In this document: positions 38,191 through 48,964 of the stretch, piece after piece
Layout: the number at the start of each line of letters is the position of its first letter
How positions within the stretch are numbered: the stretch's first letter is position 1
Assembly: GCA_963747965.1 (NCBI GenBank)
Contig: CAVVGZ010000009.1
Location: 38,407-102,406 of the forward strand
Direction of reading: 5' to 3'
Length of the DNA stretch: 64,000 nt
Origin: CAVVGZ01 sp963747965
Lineage (GTDB): Bacteria > Chloroflexota > Anaerolineae > Anaerolineales > Anaerolineaceae
Program-made: the position numbers and the translations under genes
Notes under the pieces: generated by a model
Database searches by the model: none
Told to the model about the DNA's origin: nothing
Seen by the model: the letters and a program-made list of their open reading frames with translations, nothing else

Positions 38191-39281
38191 CTAAAAAAAT
38201 CTTACTCGCTTCATCGAATAATATAAAATCATTGAATAGAATTCATCGGATCAATTGATTTCTATGATCTTAAATCGCAATCTGTGATGATGACTTCATA
38301 CCCCATTAACGAACCTGCGGGATGTAACTGCTAATCTCTATGATTTTTTCGCAGATATGGCTCCAGTTGGGGAGTATTCCTTCAAGTAATACCTCGTATC
38401 GGGATGATATTTGCATTACAAAACCAAATCGTTATTCTTAATAGTCACACCATTAGAATAATTACCTGTCCGGATATCTACCAAACAGCAAACGCCGCCC
38501 TCCACCGCATTTGTCGTTGTGCCCGTTTTCTTTGTGGCAAAAATCTTGTAGGCGTATATAATCCTGGGAGATTGATTCCTCTCCCTGATGACAACGATCC
38601 TTAATGCACCTGGAGCCTCATTCCAGATTTTTCTTAACTCACTATGCGCTTGGATGTATTCAGTGATGATGAATTCTTCATCCAACGTATCTGCCACTTA
38701 ACAATCAATTCATTAATTTCATTTTCATTGGACAATTGATTATTAATTAAAAATTTATCGTCCTCGAAAGCAAGTTTGTAGAAACCCTTTCCTAACGTTC
38801 CGGTAGTTAAATTGGCAGCCAGGCATTGCTTAGCTTTAAAAGATTGATGATCCCCAGGATATCCTGCTTAAAACCATCCGGGCAGTCACTCAATTGCAGT
38901 ATCTCACCGTTGCAAATTTGAAAATAATATTCTGGAAGATATCCTGCAAATGGCCGAAAAATATATTTTATAATTAATTTATCGTCGATCCATTTACTGT
39001 AAGACTCAATGGGATACATCCGGAAATAATCAAAATCAGATAAATAATTTCTATAGTTTTTTTAGTCAGGCAGTAATCTGAAATCGCTTCTGGAAAAAAC
39101 CTCTTTGTTGTGCCCACAAGCTTCTGAGAAATCGTGGATTTTTTATAATTAAATATATCCTCATACCATCTCCGAAAGACCTCTCAGCAGAATAGGTGGA
39201 GTAACCGGATGATCGTAATCCTTTAATAATCAATTTTTGTAATACGTTGTTCAGGTTGATCAAGTTAATCATTGCCTTCAT
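38191..39281 (-). pseudogene. ATP-grasp protein, copy A, heavily frameshifted
   Basis: Degenerate copy of the next gene. Pieces are recognisable in three frames: LWAQQRGFFQKRF, YSKWIDDKLIIKYIFRPFAGYLPEYYF with QLSDCPDGF, LRIVVIRERNQSPRI, and a C-terminal YEVIITD...EIN region. The last part resembles the metal-binding strand of ATP-grasp enzymes. Besides several shifts there is a TGA (38253-38251) where copy B has Ser. Proteins with this plan are the sugar-transfer-associated ATP-grasp family of glycan clusters; that name is from memory and moderately sure. It is the more decayed of the pair. Confidence 0.5.
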
Positions 39282-39497
39282 TTACAACATAAACCTAATA
39301 CACGCCAATTGTATCCATTTGGTCATTTATGCCAGGCATTATTCATCCTGACCAAAGCAGTGAGATAGGGTGGTGGAAATCTCGGGAATTTGGATTTCAT
39401 CATCATGATTCCCTAAGTTATTTTGGTAAATCTAACTGATTTCAATCTTTTTCCGTAACAACCTGGATAAGAAAGTATCCTGAGAGGATTGTCCTTA

Positions 39498-40574
39498 TCA
39501 TTTAACTGCTTTCTTTTCGTTGATCAGTGAAGTGAAAAATTCTTTGGTCAAATCATATTTTAACAGTGGATAAAAAAATTGGATAATCATGACACCTTGA
39601 AGCGAATTGATCTCGATGATTTTAAAAGCCAACATCCGTGATGATGACATCATACCCCATGTATATAACCGTTGATATATAACTGCTGATCTCCACTATT
39701 TTTTCCTTTACCAACCCCAATGGGGAATTACACCTTCTAGCTGAACCATTGTGTCGGGATGGTTTTTAACCATTATTATTTCCCTGTCAATGTCGATTGT
39801 CCCACAGAATAATTGCCTGTTCGGATCAATCAAACAATTAACCCCATACCGCCCTTCAACAACACCCATACTTTTTCTGCCGAATTCGATATAGGATGCC
39901 ACAATCCTTGGGATTTGATTCTTTTCCCTGATAACCATTACCCGTATTGGATTTGGAGATTCGCTCCAGATTTTCCTCAATCCATGTGGGAATTTAAGTA
40001 TTCAGTAATTAAATACTCCTGTTTTCCGATAACCACCCATTCTGAAATTAATTCCCTGATTTGTGTTTCGAGAGATTTCATTGTTTAAAAATTATCCCGG
40101 CTATCGTATCCTAGTTTAAAAAATCCTTTTCCAAGGGATCCGGACACCAATTTCGCGGCCAGGTCTTGTTTTGTTTTTAAAAGATCAATTATTCCTTGAA
40201 TGCTCTGCTCCAAACCCATTGGGACAATCAGTTAAGCGCAAGATCTCGTTTTTGTAAATGTGGTAAAAATACTCGGGGAGATACTCAGCAAAAGGATGCA
40301 AGATAAATTTTATAGTCAACTTATCATCTATCCATCTGCTGTATACTCCATTAATGGGGTGTAGCTGAATATAATCAAAATCCGATAAATAATCTGTATA
40401 ATTGTCTTCTGTTAATCCCAGATATGAAATTTTATCGGAGAGGAAACCGCGTTTTTGTGCCCAAATTTTTTGACTTAAGGTGGTCTTTTTATTATGAAAG
40501 ATATCGTCATACCGCATCATGAATAATTGATAAGCACAATGTGCATTGTAGAACGAAGAACTCATTAACTTCAC
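39498..40574 (-). pseudogene. ATP-grasp protein, copy B, frameshifted
   Basis: About 350 residues in several frames. The N-terminus holds KIWAQKRGFLSDKISYLGL, then DFDYIQLHPINGVYSRWIDD and EYLPEYFYHIYKNEILRLTDCPNGF. The middle has the strand PIRVMVIREKNQIPRIV. The C-terminus has DVIITDVGFKIIEINSLQG, where Asp/Glu and Asn match ATP-grasp magnesium ligands. ATP-grasp ligases form amide bonds by acyl-phosphate chemistry, so attachment of an amino acid or acyl group to a glycan is plausible. It is a tandem paralogue of copy A, with shared DNA-level similarity along the whole length. Confidence 0.55.
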
Positions 40575-40817
40575 AGTAAATTAATAAAAATTCCCTGATG
40601 GTCATCTTTTCCCCATAAGAATTATCATCTGTTGGATTGGAACTCTGATTAATATCATTAAAGGATTATCTGATATTGTGTATACGTCAAATTTAAAAGA
40701 GGTTATTAAAATATTTCGTCGGTGAATTTGCATGCAGAATAACCAAGGATAACCATTTTCTCCCCCAATTTCACTGGGAAATCATGGGAAATCAAATATA
40801 ATATATATTTTTTATAA

Positions 40818-41741
40818 CTAAAATTCCCCCAGGCGGTAAGCAGGGAACCAGGTTGTATCATATGCCTTCTTTCTATTTAATAATCCTTTATATTTTTCTT
40901 CATCCAGTATTTTTCCGCAAAAATAGGATTTGCCTGTTTGACTGGACCACCCCATTTTGAAGTAGTCCAGGCCAGTCAGGTGTTCCTGACTGCTGCTGGT
41001 GCTCCCGCCAAAATTTACCCACCGTACCAACCTGGATAAATGCTGCAGTGCACACCATTTCACTGCGTAAGGAGCGCCCAGTTTATATCCCTCATCGCTG
41101 AAAGCCGAAAGATGGGCATAGGCAACATCATCCTGTAATAAGAAAATATTGCCTCCTACAACATTGCCTTTATTGATCACACGAAAATAGATGGTATTTG
41201 GGATGGCGAGTTGTTTTTCAAAGCTATTATGAGAAAATGCACGAATGCCTTTGATTTGGTGGCGTCTGATCAGATCTCCATAAAGTTGAACCCATTCATC
41301 AAGATCAATATCTGGTGAAACTGTCATCTCGACCTCAAGATTCCTTAACGCCCGGCGGGCACTGCGCCGGTGCCCTTTCGATACCGTTTCATCCAACGGC
41401 AAGGAAAGGTCCAAAATATAATGGTCTTTGTATGGGCGAAATATTTCGAAATACTTACTATACTCTTCATTGGGGAAACGTGAAAATGGCCCAATTACCA
41501 GGGAAATACTGACTAAATTGTTTTTTAATGCCTCAAAATCATCGATAAGTTTCCCAGTTTTCACAAAAAAACAATGGATAAGGCCCCATCGCATCACGGT
41601 AGGGGGCATCGGTATTTGACGCTCTAAAATCCAGCCCCTGGCAGCAGAAAGATAGCGAGGAATGCCAAATTCCGCCAGTGAATCAGCGTATAATGGATGA
41701 GAATAACCGGTGCGGTTTTGTTTACTCATCGGGTCGTTCAT
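40818..41741 (-). CDS. GNAT/FemAB-like acyltransferase
   Basis: About 307 residues with two GNAT-like halves. Landmarks are the N-terminal YSHPLYADSLAEFG and GWILERQIP, RRSARRALRNLEVE, and the C-terminal acyl-binding region LVRWVNFGGSTSSSQEHLTGLDYFKMGW. It most likely acylates the amino sugar made by the adjacent aminotransferase. The frame runs on from the aminotransferase without a stop; ATG 41741 or 41729 could be its own start, since the paralogue at 48,965 is a separate gene. The apparent fusion may be an indel artefact. No other break was seen in this gene. Confidence 0.65.
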   Translation of the reverse strand: MNDPMSKQNRTGYSHPLYADSLAEFGIPRYLSAARGWILERQIPMPPTVMRWGLIHCFFVKTGKLIDDFEALKNNLVSISLVIGPFSRFPNEEYSKYFEIFRPYKDHYILDLSLPLDETVSKGHRRSARRALRNLEVEMTVSPDIDLDEWVQLYGDLIRRHQIKGIRAFSHNSFEKQLAIPNTIYFRVINKGNVVGGNIFLLQDDVAYAHLSAFSDEGYKLGAPYAVKWCALQHLSRLVRWVNFGGSTSSSQEHLTGLDYFKMGWSSQTGKSYFCGKILDEEKYKGLLNRKKAYDTTWFPAYRLGEF

Positions 41742-42834
41742 GAGATTTTGTTCCAGCAGCACTTCGCAAATCAAATCTACCTCTTCCACTGATAATTCGG
41801 CCGATAGCGGTAAGCACAACACCCGCCCGGATACATCTTCAGCAACCGGCATGTTTACATAGGGACAGGTAGGGCAGCTGGTATCGAGGGAAGGATAAAA
41901 ATAACGCCTGGGAAAGACATCCTTCTTATTCAATGCATTTTTTGCTCTTATGAGCTGTGTTTCCGTAATCTGGCAAACAATACCGGGTAATAGGCATAGT
42001 TGTAATCCGTATCTGCTGGACATGGTTGGTGTCTGATGGCTGATCCCCCTAAAATGCTGATCGTACCGCTCGCAGACTACTTTGTGCCTGGCGATTAATT
42101 CCTGAACCTTTGGCAGTACGCACAAACCCATCGCCGCATGCAGTTCGGAATTCTTGCCGTTTATCCCCAGACCCCAAAAGTCTTCTTCCCCTTTGTGGCC
42201 GAAGTTGTGAATAATTTCAAATATCCCACCATGGGCAATTTCGTCACCATTGGTAATTACAGCTCCGCCTTCACCGGTATGGAACAGCTTGGTTGCATGA
42301 AAACTCAGCGTAAAGATATCCCCAAAGTTAAGCAGGGATGCGTTTTTTAGACTTAACATCAAAAGCATGGGCCGCATCATAGATAACTTTTAGATTGAAT
42401 TTTTCAGCAATATGCTGGATTCTTTCCAGTTCACAGGGATATCCGTAAACGTGGGTGGCAAGTATTGCGGTGGTGTCTTTGTCAATCGCCTGCTCAATCA
42501 AATCCGGGTTGATGGTGAGCGTTTCCGGATGAATATCCACAAAAACCGGCTGGCAGCCCTCCCAAACAATGGATGATGTCGTCGCCACATACGAAAACGG
42601 CGTGGTGATGATCTTTCCCTGCAGCCCCAGGGATTTTATTGCAATCTGGAGAGTAATCGTTCCGTTGGCAACCAGGAAGAGGTGTTTTATCCCCTATAAT
42701 TGGCTGTTAAACTTTAATTCGAGCTCCCTGAGCAGAGGCTCAAAATTGGTTAATCGGTTGTTTTCCCAGATTTTTTCAAGATACCTGGTATATTCTTCCA
42801 GAGGGGGCAGATAGGTCTTTGTAACGTTAATCAT
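41742..42834 (-). pseudogene. DegT/DnrJ/EryC1/StrS sugar aminotransferase, copy 1, frameshifted
   Basis: A PLP-dependent nucleotide-sugar aminotransferase of about 360 residues, broken near 42,690 and 42,335 and perhaps at its end. It opens MINVTKTYLPPLEEYTRYLE and has PFSYVATTSS, THVYGYPCELE, YDAAHAF (the Asp that binds the PLP ring nitrogen), SFHATKLFHTGEGG (Schiff-base Lys) and the C-terminal FPRRYFYP. The closest class is VioA/WecE-type enzymes that aminate dTDP-4-keto-6-deoxy-hexose. RfbA and RfbB in this window would supply that substrate. An intact paralogue lies at 47,879. Confidence 0.78.
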
Positions 42835-42850
42835 AGCTTATATCCTAATA

Positions 42851-43174
<324 letters not shown>

Positions 43175-43251
43175 CCATTTGGTGAATCAGGAATTCGTTA
43201 TAAAAATGTTCAGTGAAGCAGGTTAGAATTTATTCGGGTCACTGAGGAAAT

Positions 43252-44018
43252 TTATTCCATTTGTTCAATGGTGATCGTACTGAACATGCCACCCTTTCTG
43301 CCTTTCGGCTGGGTTGTAGCGCGGTTTCCTTTGGTGGTGGATTTTTCGTTCACCATGGGCCTGGGATCGTACCGGATAGTGTTTGAGAATGAATTGGCAG
43401 GGAAATACTTTACGGCCGGTAAAACTTACCGTGTGGCCTCCTGTATTGGTCAGGTTGACTGGGACAGTAAGTTTCTTCCAGGCGTTAGTTCGGAAATACT
43501 CTGCAGGACGGCCTCTTCAATAAAATAGTATTTACAATATCTACCCAAATCTGTACCCGGGCTGGTAAAGATTATCCACTGGCTTAAATTCCACAAGAGT
43601 GGCAAAATCGATGGCATTAAAATCCAGCCTGGTCTGCAATAAAAATAGCGTCCTTTAATGGGTTATCCACTGCCAGGGAGATTCCCTGATTTCATCTGCA
43701 TCATTGTGGATAAACCAGTCGGCTTCCAATTCCTGGCTGAGTTCCTCTTTCCTCTGTAATATATCCCCCCAGTCATATGTTTCTGGAGGGCCGCCTGGGG
43801 TGGCCAAATCATTTCATGTCCCACCAATCCCCGTACCAATCCCTTTTATACCAGCTCATAGGTGTTATCTGTAGACCAGTTGTCGATAACGTATACACCA
43901 ACCTCTCCTGGTGGATGAGATGCTGGATTACCGGGACGATTACATCCTCTTCATTGTAAGTGGAAATAATAGCAACTACCCGAAAATCCGAGGCGGAGAG
44001 AAGTGGTACTGAGGGCAT
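43252..44018 (-). pseudogene. GT2-family glycosyltransferase, heavily frameshifted
   Basis: About 255 residues in several frames. The start is FRVVAIISTYNEEDVIVPVIQHL. Next come YTLSTTGLQ-like remains of the VIDNWSTD motif, ADWFIHNDADEIRESPW with the metal-binding Asp residues, FNAIDFATLVEFKPVDN, and the C-terminal HYPVRSQAHGERK and GWHVQYDH. These are landmarks of a known GT2 subgroup in glycan clusters. At least four shifts break it. The end at 43252 assumes one more deletion; otherwise the TGA at 43265 ends it. Confidence 0.65.
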
Positions 44019-44441
44019 ATTCGGCTCCTGGTGCGGACCCGTTTGTACGCCTCTTAATAAAAATATCTCCTGTTAGGCATATAAAAAAAGTTATACATCT
44101 TTTTGGTTAGAATAATCCAGTTGATCAAATTATATTATCACTTGCGCTACTTCTTCATGTAGGTCACTGCGGACCTTCTCGCAGGTAGGATTGATTTCCT
44201 GACCTTGCCAAATATTTTTTTCAACCAGTAAAAGTAATTAGGTGGGATAAAACCAGAGGGCATGTATATTTATCCGTTTTTCTCCAAGATGCACTGATCT
44301 GCTTTATTTTCTGGTCGGAAACAACTCCTGCCAGGCTTTGAATTGAAAGGAGATAAATTATGTCAAAAAAGTGTATGATCCCTTTTTTCCTTAAAAGGAT
44401 CGGGCAGGTCAGGGGTATGTATTGGTTGATTCTTCCCTGTA
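44019..44441. other. no confident gene
   Basis: About 420 bases between two broken glycosyltransferase genes. A minus-strand stretch encodes PSGFIPPNYFYWLKKIFGKVRKSILPARR, which looks like the C-terminal end of a glycosyltransferase, so part of this may be the decayed tail of the GT32-like gene or of another remnant. Nothing else was recognised. Confidence 0.35.
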
Positions 44442-45246
44442 TCATTGAGATAATTGATGATCGATTTCCGGACAGCAATTCACCTCTTCGTATGAACCTG
44501 GCAAATAAACCACTTCCATCCTTTTCATAGAGGTCATCTCAGAAAACTCCCGGCAGGTGGGGGGCAATCGCACATCAATTCCCATCCTGGCAAACATGGC
44601 ATGCCACAAATGGATAAACATCGACCCGGCGCATTTATTTGCCACCAGTTGTGAAAATTCCGGCAGCCAAAAAAAGTGGATGTCCTCGTTATAGATGGGA
44701 TATACCAGATCAGTCCCCCCCAGGTGGCCTTCCGGTATATCACCACGCAGTACTTCCTGCAGTAAGTGCGGCCCGAGCTGACCCCAGACTCTTAATTTTT
44801 TAGCCCGGCTGATACCCAGGTCAAGCAGCCTGGATAGCCTGGCGTCTCCTCGAGGAAATTTGAAGACCCCGCCGTTGATCTCTCCAGGCGCCTGTTCTGC
44901 CCAGAAATACTTACAAACCGGGATTTCATCCGCTTGACAGACAAAATCCGTGTCAACCCACCAGCCGCCTTCCTCAAGCAGAAGCTTGTAACGAAAGATG
45001 TTGGAAAAGCCGGATGGTGAATTCTCAAAGATAAACAATTGGTCTTTTGGAATATTGACCTGGCATCCATCTGGATTGCTCCCGCTGGCAATTCGCGGTG
45101 TAAGTGAATACACGTACAATGTGACCATGCCGGATAAATGACGTGATACAGGCTGTTTCCAGGGGTGCCAGTTGCTCGCCATACCAGAACATATTGAAGG
45201 TTTCATGCTGTTTGGTTTCCATATGCTCCGGAAACTCCATTTTCAT
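44442..45246 (-). pseudogene. GT32-like (TcdA/Och1-type) glycosyltransferase, frameshifted
   Basis: About 268 residues in two frames joined near 45,110. The N-terminal piece has FNMFWYGEQLAPLETACITSF. The second has GFSNIFRYKLLLEEGGWWVDTDFVC, whose DTD is the DXD metal site of this group, and later the FWLPEFSQLVANKCAGS and MFIHLWHAMFARMG segments. It would be a cytosolic retaining transferase adding a hexose or hexosamine to the surface glycan. ATG 45246. Confidence 0.7.
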
Positions 45247-45336
45247 CTCCCTGTAATGAGATCATACCCAAAAACCCCAAAGACCAGTAGGATTCTACAG
45301 GTTCTTCCCAATAAATAAAAATATATTACAAATTCA

Positions 45337-45732
45337 CTACAAATCAAATTCAAATCCGGAATTGTAAGCATAGTGCCGGCTGATAATTTGATGGAATAAT
45401 ATTAGGTCTTGCAGTCTTTGCTGGTCATTGGTTATTCCTGAGTTATCTCCCCGGCTTTCCATAAATCTGGGAAAATGTTTCCAATATCGTTTTAGGACCA
45501 CAGCATCTGGATTATACAGGGAAACGCAGTTATTTTTATTTCGAATTTTTTTCTCTCTCCTGATATTTATATACCAATCCGGGGTTGGTTCAATGACATG
45601 CCTATCTTTACCAGAGACAAGTCCTGTGTTTTTGAAAAAATAAAGGACAACCTCAGAAATGGTATAATCGAATCCGTTGAGAGAAACCAGGAAAGCAATG
45701 CAAATAATTCGGGGCAAACAACCAATTGACAA
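45337..45732 (-). CDS. hypothetical protein fragment
   Basis: A possible 131-residue frame from TTG 45732, not recognised. It has a hydrophobic start, then EVVLYFFKNTGLVSGKDRHV, PDWYINIRREKKI and a C-terminal QDLILFHQIISRHYAYNSGF. The composition is protein-like and fits the tail of a glycan-cluster enzyme. The start overlaps the likely start of the ABC permease on the other strand, so the true N-terminus is doubtful; it may be a remnant. Confidence 0.3.
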   Translation of the reverse strand: MSIGCLPRIICIAFLVSLNGFDYTISEVVLYFFKNTGLVSGKDRHVIEPTPDWYINIRREKKIRNKNNCVSLYNPDAVVLKRYWKHFPRFMESRGDNSGITNDQQRLQDLILFHQIISRHYAYNSGFEFDL

Positions 45733-46600
45733 GTGATTCTAAACAATCAAAGGACAGACCAGGCTTGAAAATAGCCTTATCCCCCCCCTGGTAAAAATTC
45801 AGGCGGTTGAAGGATGGGGCAGCCTGCAGCTAAAGGAACTCTGGAAATACCGGCCGCTCCTGCGAAGCCTGATCCTGCGTGATTTTAAATCCCGCTATCG
45901 AGCCACAGCGGTAGGACCCCTCTGGTTCCTTATCGGCCCCTTTATTAACATGGTTATTTTAAGTTTTGTGTTTGGGAACATGGCCCAGTTCGACTCTGAG
46001 GGAGTGCCCTATCCCATCTTTCTTTACTCTGCAACTTTGCCCTGGTCCTTGTTTGCCAATTCGTTCGATCGGTCACGCGGCAGCCTTCTCGAGTATATGT
46101 CCTGGATCTCAAAAGTGTACATTCCTCACCTGCTGATACCGCTCATCTCGATCGGCACCAATCTGGTAGAATGGTTGATTTCCTTCCTGATCCTGTTAGG
46201 GATGGTCACCTTCTACCATATGCCGCTCAGCTGGAACGTTCTCCTGCTTCCTTTTTATATGAGTTTTGCATTGTTGACTGCCCTTTCCCTTAGTTTATGG
46301 ATATCACCCCTTTCCGTTAATTTCCGCGATGTAGGTCGTTTTTCCAGCTATGCGATCCAATCACTGTATTTCCTTACTCCCATCGTCTATTCCAGCCAGA
46401 TGATTCCTGAAAAATGGTTGTGGTTGTACCAGCTGAACCCCATGTACTGGGTGGTCGAAGGGTTCCGCTGGATCTTTTTAGGGACTGGTTTGGGCCCTCA
46501 GCCTTACATGCTCATCCCGCTCAGTATTGTATTCCTGCTGTTATTTTTGGGTGCCTTCGTTTTTGAAAGGTTCAGCAGGAACATTGTGGACATCCAATAA
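45726..46600 (+). pseudogene. wzm: ABC-2 polysaccharide export permease (Wzm/TagG-like), frameshifted
   Basis: About 290 residues, broken at the C8 run 45781-45788; a ninth C restores one frame from TTG 45726. Membrane permease of an O-antigen or teichoic-acid exporter. Seen are ELWKYRPLLRSLILRDFKSRYRATAVG, the family's cytosolic start, then six hydrophobic segments with PLWFLIGPFINMVILSFVFG, SLSLWISPLSVNFRDVGRF (coupling-helix region) and the end NPMYWVVEGFRW. The ATP-binding partner follows at once. It would export lipid-linked glycan made by the surrounding genes. Confidence 0.85.
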
Positions 46601-46601
46601 C

Positions 46602-47873
46602 ATGAACGATACAGCAATCAGAGTCGATGGCCTGGGCAAACGCTACAGAATTGTAGCCTTCCAGAGGGAGGAAAAGAAACGAAGCCTCCCGGGCAGGCTG
46701 TTTTCTTCCTTTGATTATTTAACCCGAATGTTGGGGGAACCCTCCGATGAGGAGACCATTTGGGCTGTCCGGGATGTGTCTTTTGAGGTTAAATATGGTG
46801 AGGTCCTGGGGATTATTGGCCGCAACGGGGCTGGAAAAAGCACCTTGTTGAGATTAATAAGCCGCATCACCCAGCCAACCACAGGCCGGATTGACCTCTA
46901 TGGCAGGGTAGGCTCAATGCTGGAAGTTGGCACCGGATTCCACCCCGAGCTGACTGGCCGGGAAAATATCTTCGTAAACGGCGCATTGATGGGCATGTCC
47001 CCCCCGAAATCAAACGCAAATTTGATGAGATCGTGGAGTTCTCCGGGGTGGAAAAATTCCTGGACACCATGGTAAAGTATTATTCCAGTGGGATGTATGT
47101 CCGGCTGGCGTTCGCAGTCGCCGCTCACCTGGATCCAGAAATTTTGATTATCGACGAAGTCCTGGCGGTGGGTGATGCAGAATTTCAGAAAAAATGCCTC
47201 GGTAAGATGGATGAAATTACTAAGGGCGGCCGGACAATCCTTTTTGTCAGCCACAACATGGTGGCCGTCCGCAACCTATGCCATAAAACAATCCTCCTTA
47301 AAAAGGGCTCTATATCATTGTACGGAGAAACCAATGATGTTGTGGATACCTATCTCAAATCCGAAGATTTGAATGTCCTTGAACAACATTGGGATGAGCC
47401 TGAGATGGCTCCCGGGAATGATTTGGTTCGGCTGCATCGTATCTGGATAAACAGCTGCAGTCAAGAAAATGGGAACAAATTTACCCGCTCTTCCCCATTG
47501 CAGGTCGGGGTCGAATATTGGAATTTAACCGCATCCCAACTTCATATTACAATCCATTTCCTTGTAGATGATAAAATCATCGCATTTTCCAGTGGATCAT
47601 ATCTCTCCAAAGACTGGGAGAATTATTCGAAGGTAAGTGGATTAAATATGCAGCATTTGTGAAATACCTGCCTATTTCTTAAACTATACCAGGTATTACA
47701 TAAATATCCTGGTTATCCGGGATGACAGTAATTTGATTTTGAAATATAAGAACGCCTTATCTTTTGAAATCGTGGAAGAAGAGAACCGGGAGTATGGCTG
47801 GTTTGGAAAACGTACCGGTATTCTAAGCCCTGATCTCCACTGGGAAACACATGTTATCAACGGTGAAAATTAA
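46602..47873 (+). pseudogene. wzt: ABC polysaccharide export ATPase (Wzt-like), frameshifted
   Basis: About 420 residues. The ATPase domain has Walker A GIIGRNGAGKST, the signature KYYSSGMYVRLAFA, Walker B ILIIDEVLAVGDAEF and the switch His in LFVSHN. A C-terminal Wzt-type carbohydrate-binding domain ends GWFGKRTGILSPDLHWETH. Breaks occur at the C7 run 46999-47005 (one more C restores EIKRKFDEIVEF), near 47,638 and near 47,680. The start ATG 46602 is immediately after the permease stop. The C-terminal domain usually recognises a capped glycan end. Confidence 0.87.
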
Positions 47874-47878
47874 TTATT

Positions 47879-48964
47879 ATGATTAATGTTACCAAAACAT
47901 ACCTGCCTCCGCTTGAGGAATACACCCGTTACCTGGAAAAAATCTGGGAATCCCACCATGTCACTAATTTTGGTCCCCTGTCGGAAGAATTGGAAAATAA
48001 ACTCAGGCAAGTCCTGGGTGTAAAACACCTCTTCCTGGTAGCAAACGGGACCATCGCCCTGCAAATCGCCATAAAAGCCGCCGGCCTGCACGGCGAGGTG
48101 ATTACAACCCCATTTTCGTACGTTGCCACCACTTCCAGCCTCGTCTGGGAATGCTGCCGTCCGGTCTTTGCGGACATCCACCCCGAAACCCTTACCATCA
48201 ACCCGGATTTGATAGAAGCCGCCATCACGCCCCGAACCACTGGCATCCTTGCCACGCATGTATATGGCTATCCCTGTGCAGTTGAACAGATTCAGGATAT
48301 TGCCTCAAGGCACAACCTTAAGGTTATATACGACGCCGCCCATGCCTTTGGGGTTAACTATAACGATACATCTTTGCTTAACTACGGTGATATTGCTACC
48401 CTGAGCTTCCATGCCACGAAACTTTTCCATACCGGCGAAGGCGGGGCGCTGGTGACCAATAATGATGAACTGGCTCACCGCATCAGTTATATGCTTAACT
48501 TTGGCCACAAGGACGAGGAAAATTTCTGGGGAGTGGGAATCAACGGCAAAATTTCAGAACTGCATGCCGCCATGGGGCTGGCAGTGCTGCCGGAGGTACC
48601 AGATATAATCGCCAGACGCAAGGTTGTCTGCGATTCGTATGACCGTTTCCTGGCCGGGTCATCTATCAAACACCCTGACTACCCTCCCCATACAGACTAT
48701 AATTATGCTTACTATCCCGTATTATTTGAAAGCGCTGCATCTCTATTGCTTGCCAGAAATGCTTTGAATCAGCATGACATCTTTCCCCGCCGTTATTTCT
48801 ACCCGCCCCTGAACAGGCTGCCCTACCTGCAATATACAAGTACGCCAGTTGCTGAAAATATTTCCAGCCGTGTTTTGTGCTTACCATTATCAACAGAATT
48901 ATCCGCCAGGGATGTTGAATTGATATATTCAGTTATCAGGGATGTTATTTCCGGGGTGGGATAA
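47879..48964 (+). CDS. DegT/DnrJ/EryC1/StrS sugar aminotransferase, copy 2
   Basis: An intact 361-residue PLP aminotransferase, paralogue of the broken copy at 41.7-42.8 kb. It has MINVTKTYLPPLEEYTRYLE, PFSYVATTSSLVWE, YDAAHAFGVN (PLP nitrogen Asp), SFHATKLFHTGEGGALV (catalytic Lys) and FPRRYFYPPLNRLPY near the C-terminus. Expected reaction: transfer of an amino group from Glu to a dTDP-4-keto-6-deoxy-hexose, giving a viosamine- or fucosamine-type sugar; the stereochemistry cannot be read. It starts 5 bases after the ABC ATPase gene and abuts the acyltransferase. Confidence 0.9.
   Translation: MINVTKTYLPPLEEYTRYLEKIWESHHVTNFGPLSEELENKLRQVLGVKHLFLVANGTIALQIAIKAAGLHGEVITTPFSYVATTSSLVWECCRPVFADIHPETLTINPDLIEAAITPRTTGILATHVYGYPCAVEQIQDIASRHNLKVIYDAAHAFGVNYNDTSLLNYGDIATLSFHATKLFHTGEGGALVTNNDELAHRISYMLNFGHKDEENFWGVGINGKISELHAAMGLAVLPEVPDIIARRKVVCDSYDRFLAGSSIKHPDYPPHTDYNYAYYPVLFESAASLLLARNALNQHDIFPRRYFYPPLNRLPYLQYTSTPVAENISSRVLCLPLSTELSARDVELIYSVIRDVISGVG

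Noticed and set aside
38251..38253. A second possible selenocysteine TGA, in ATP-grasp copy A (after EIN).
   Set aside because: The paralogue has Ser at this place, the gene has several frameshifts, and no Sec-containing ATP-grasp is expected. It is better explained by decay or error.
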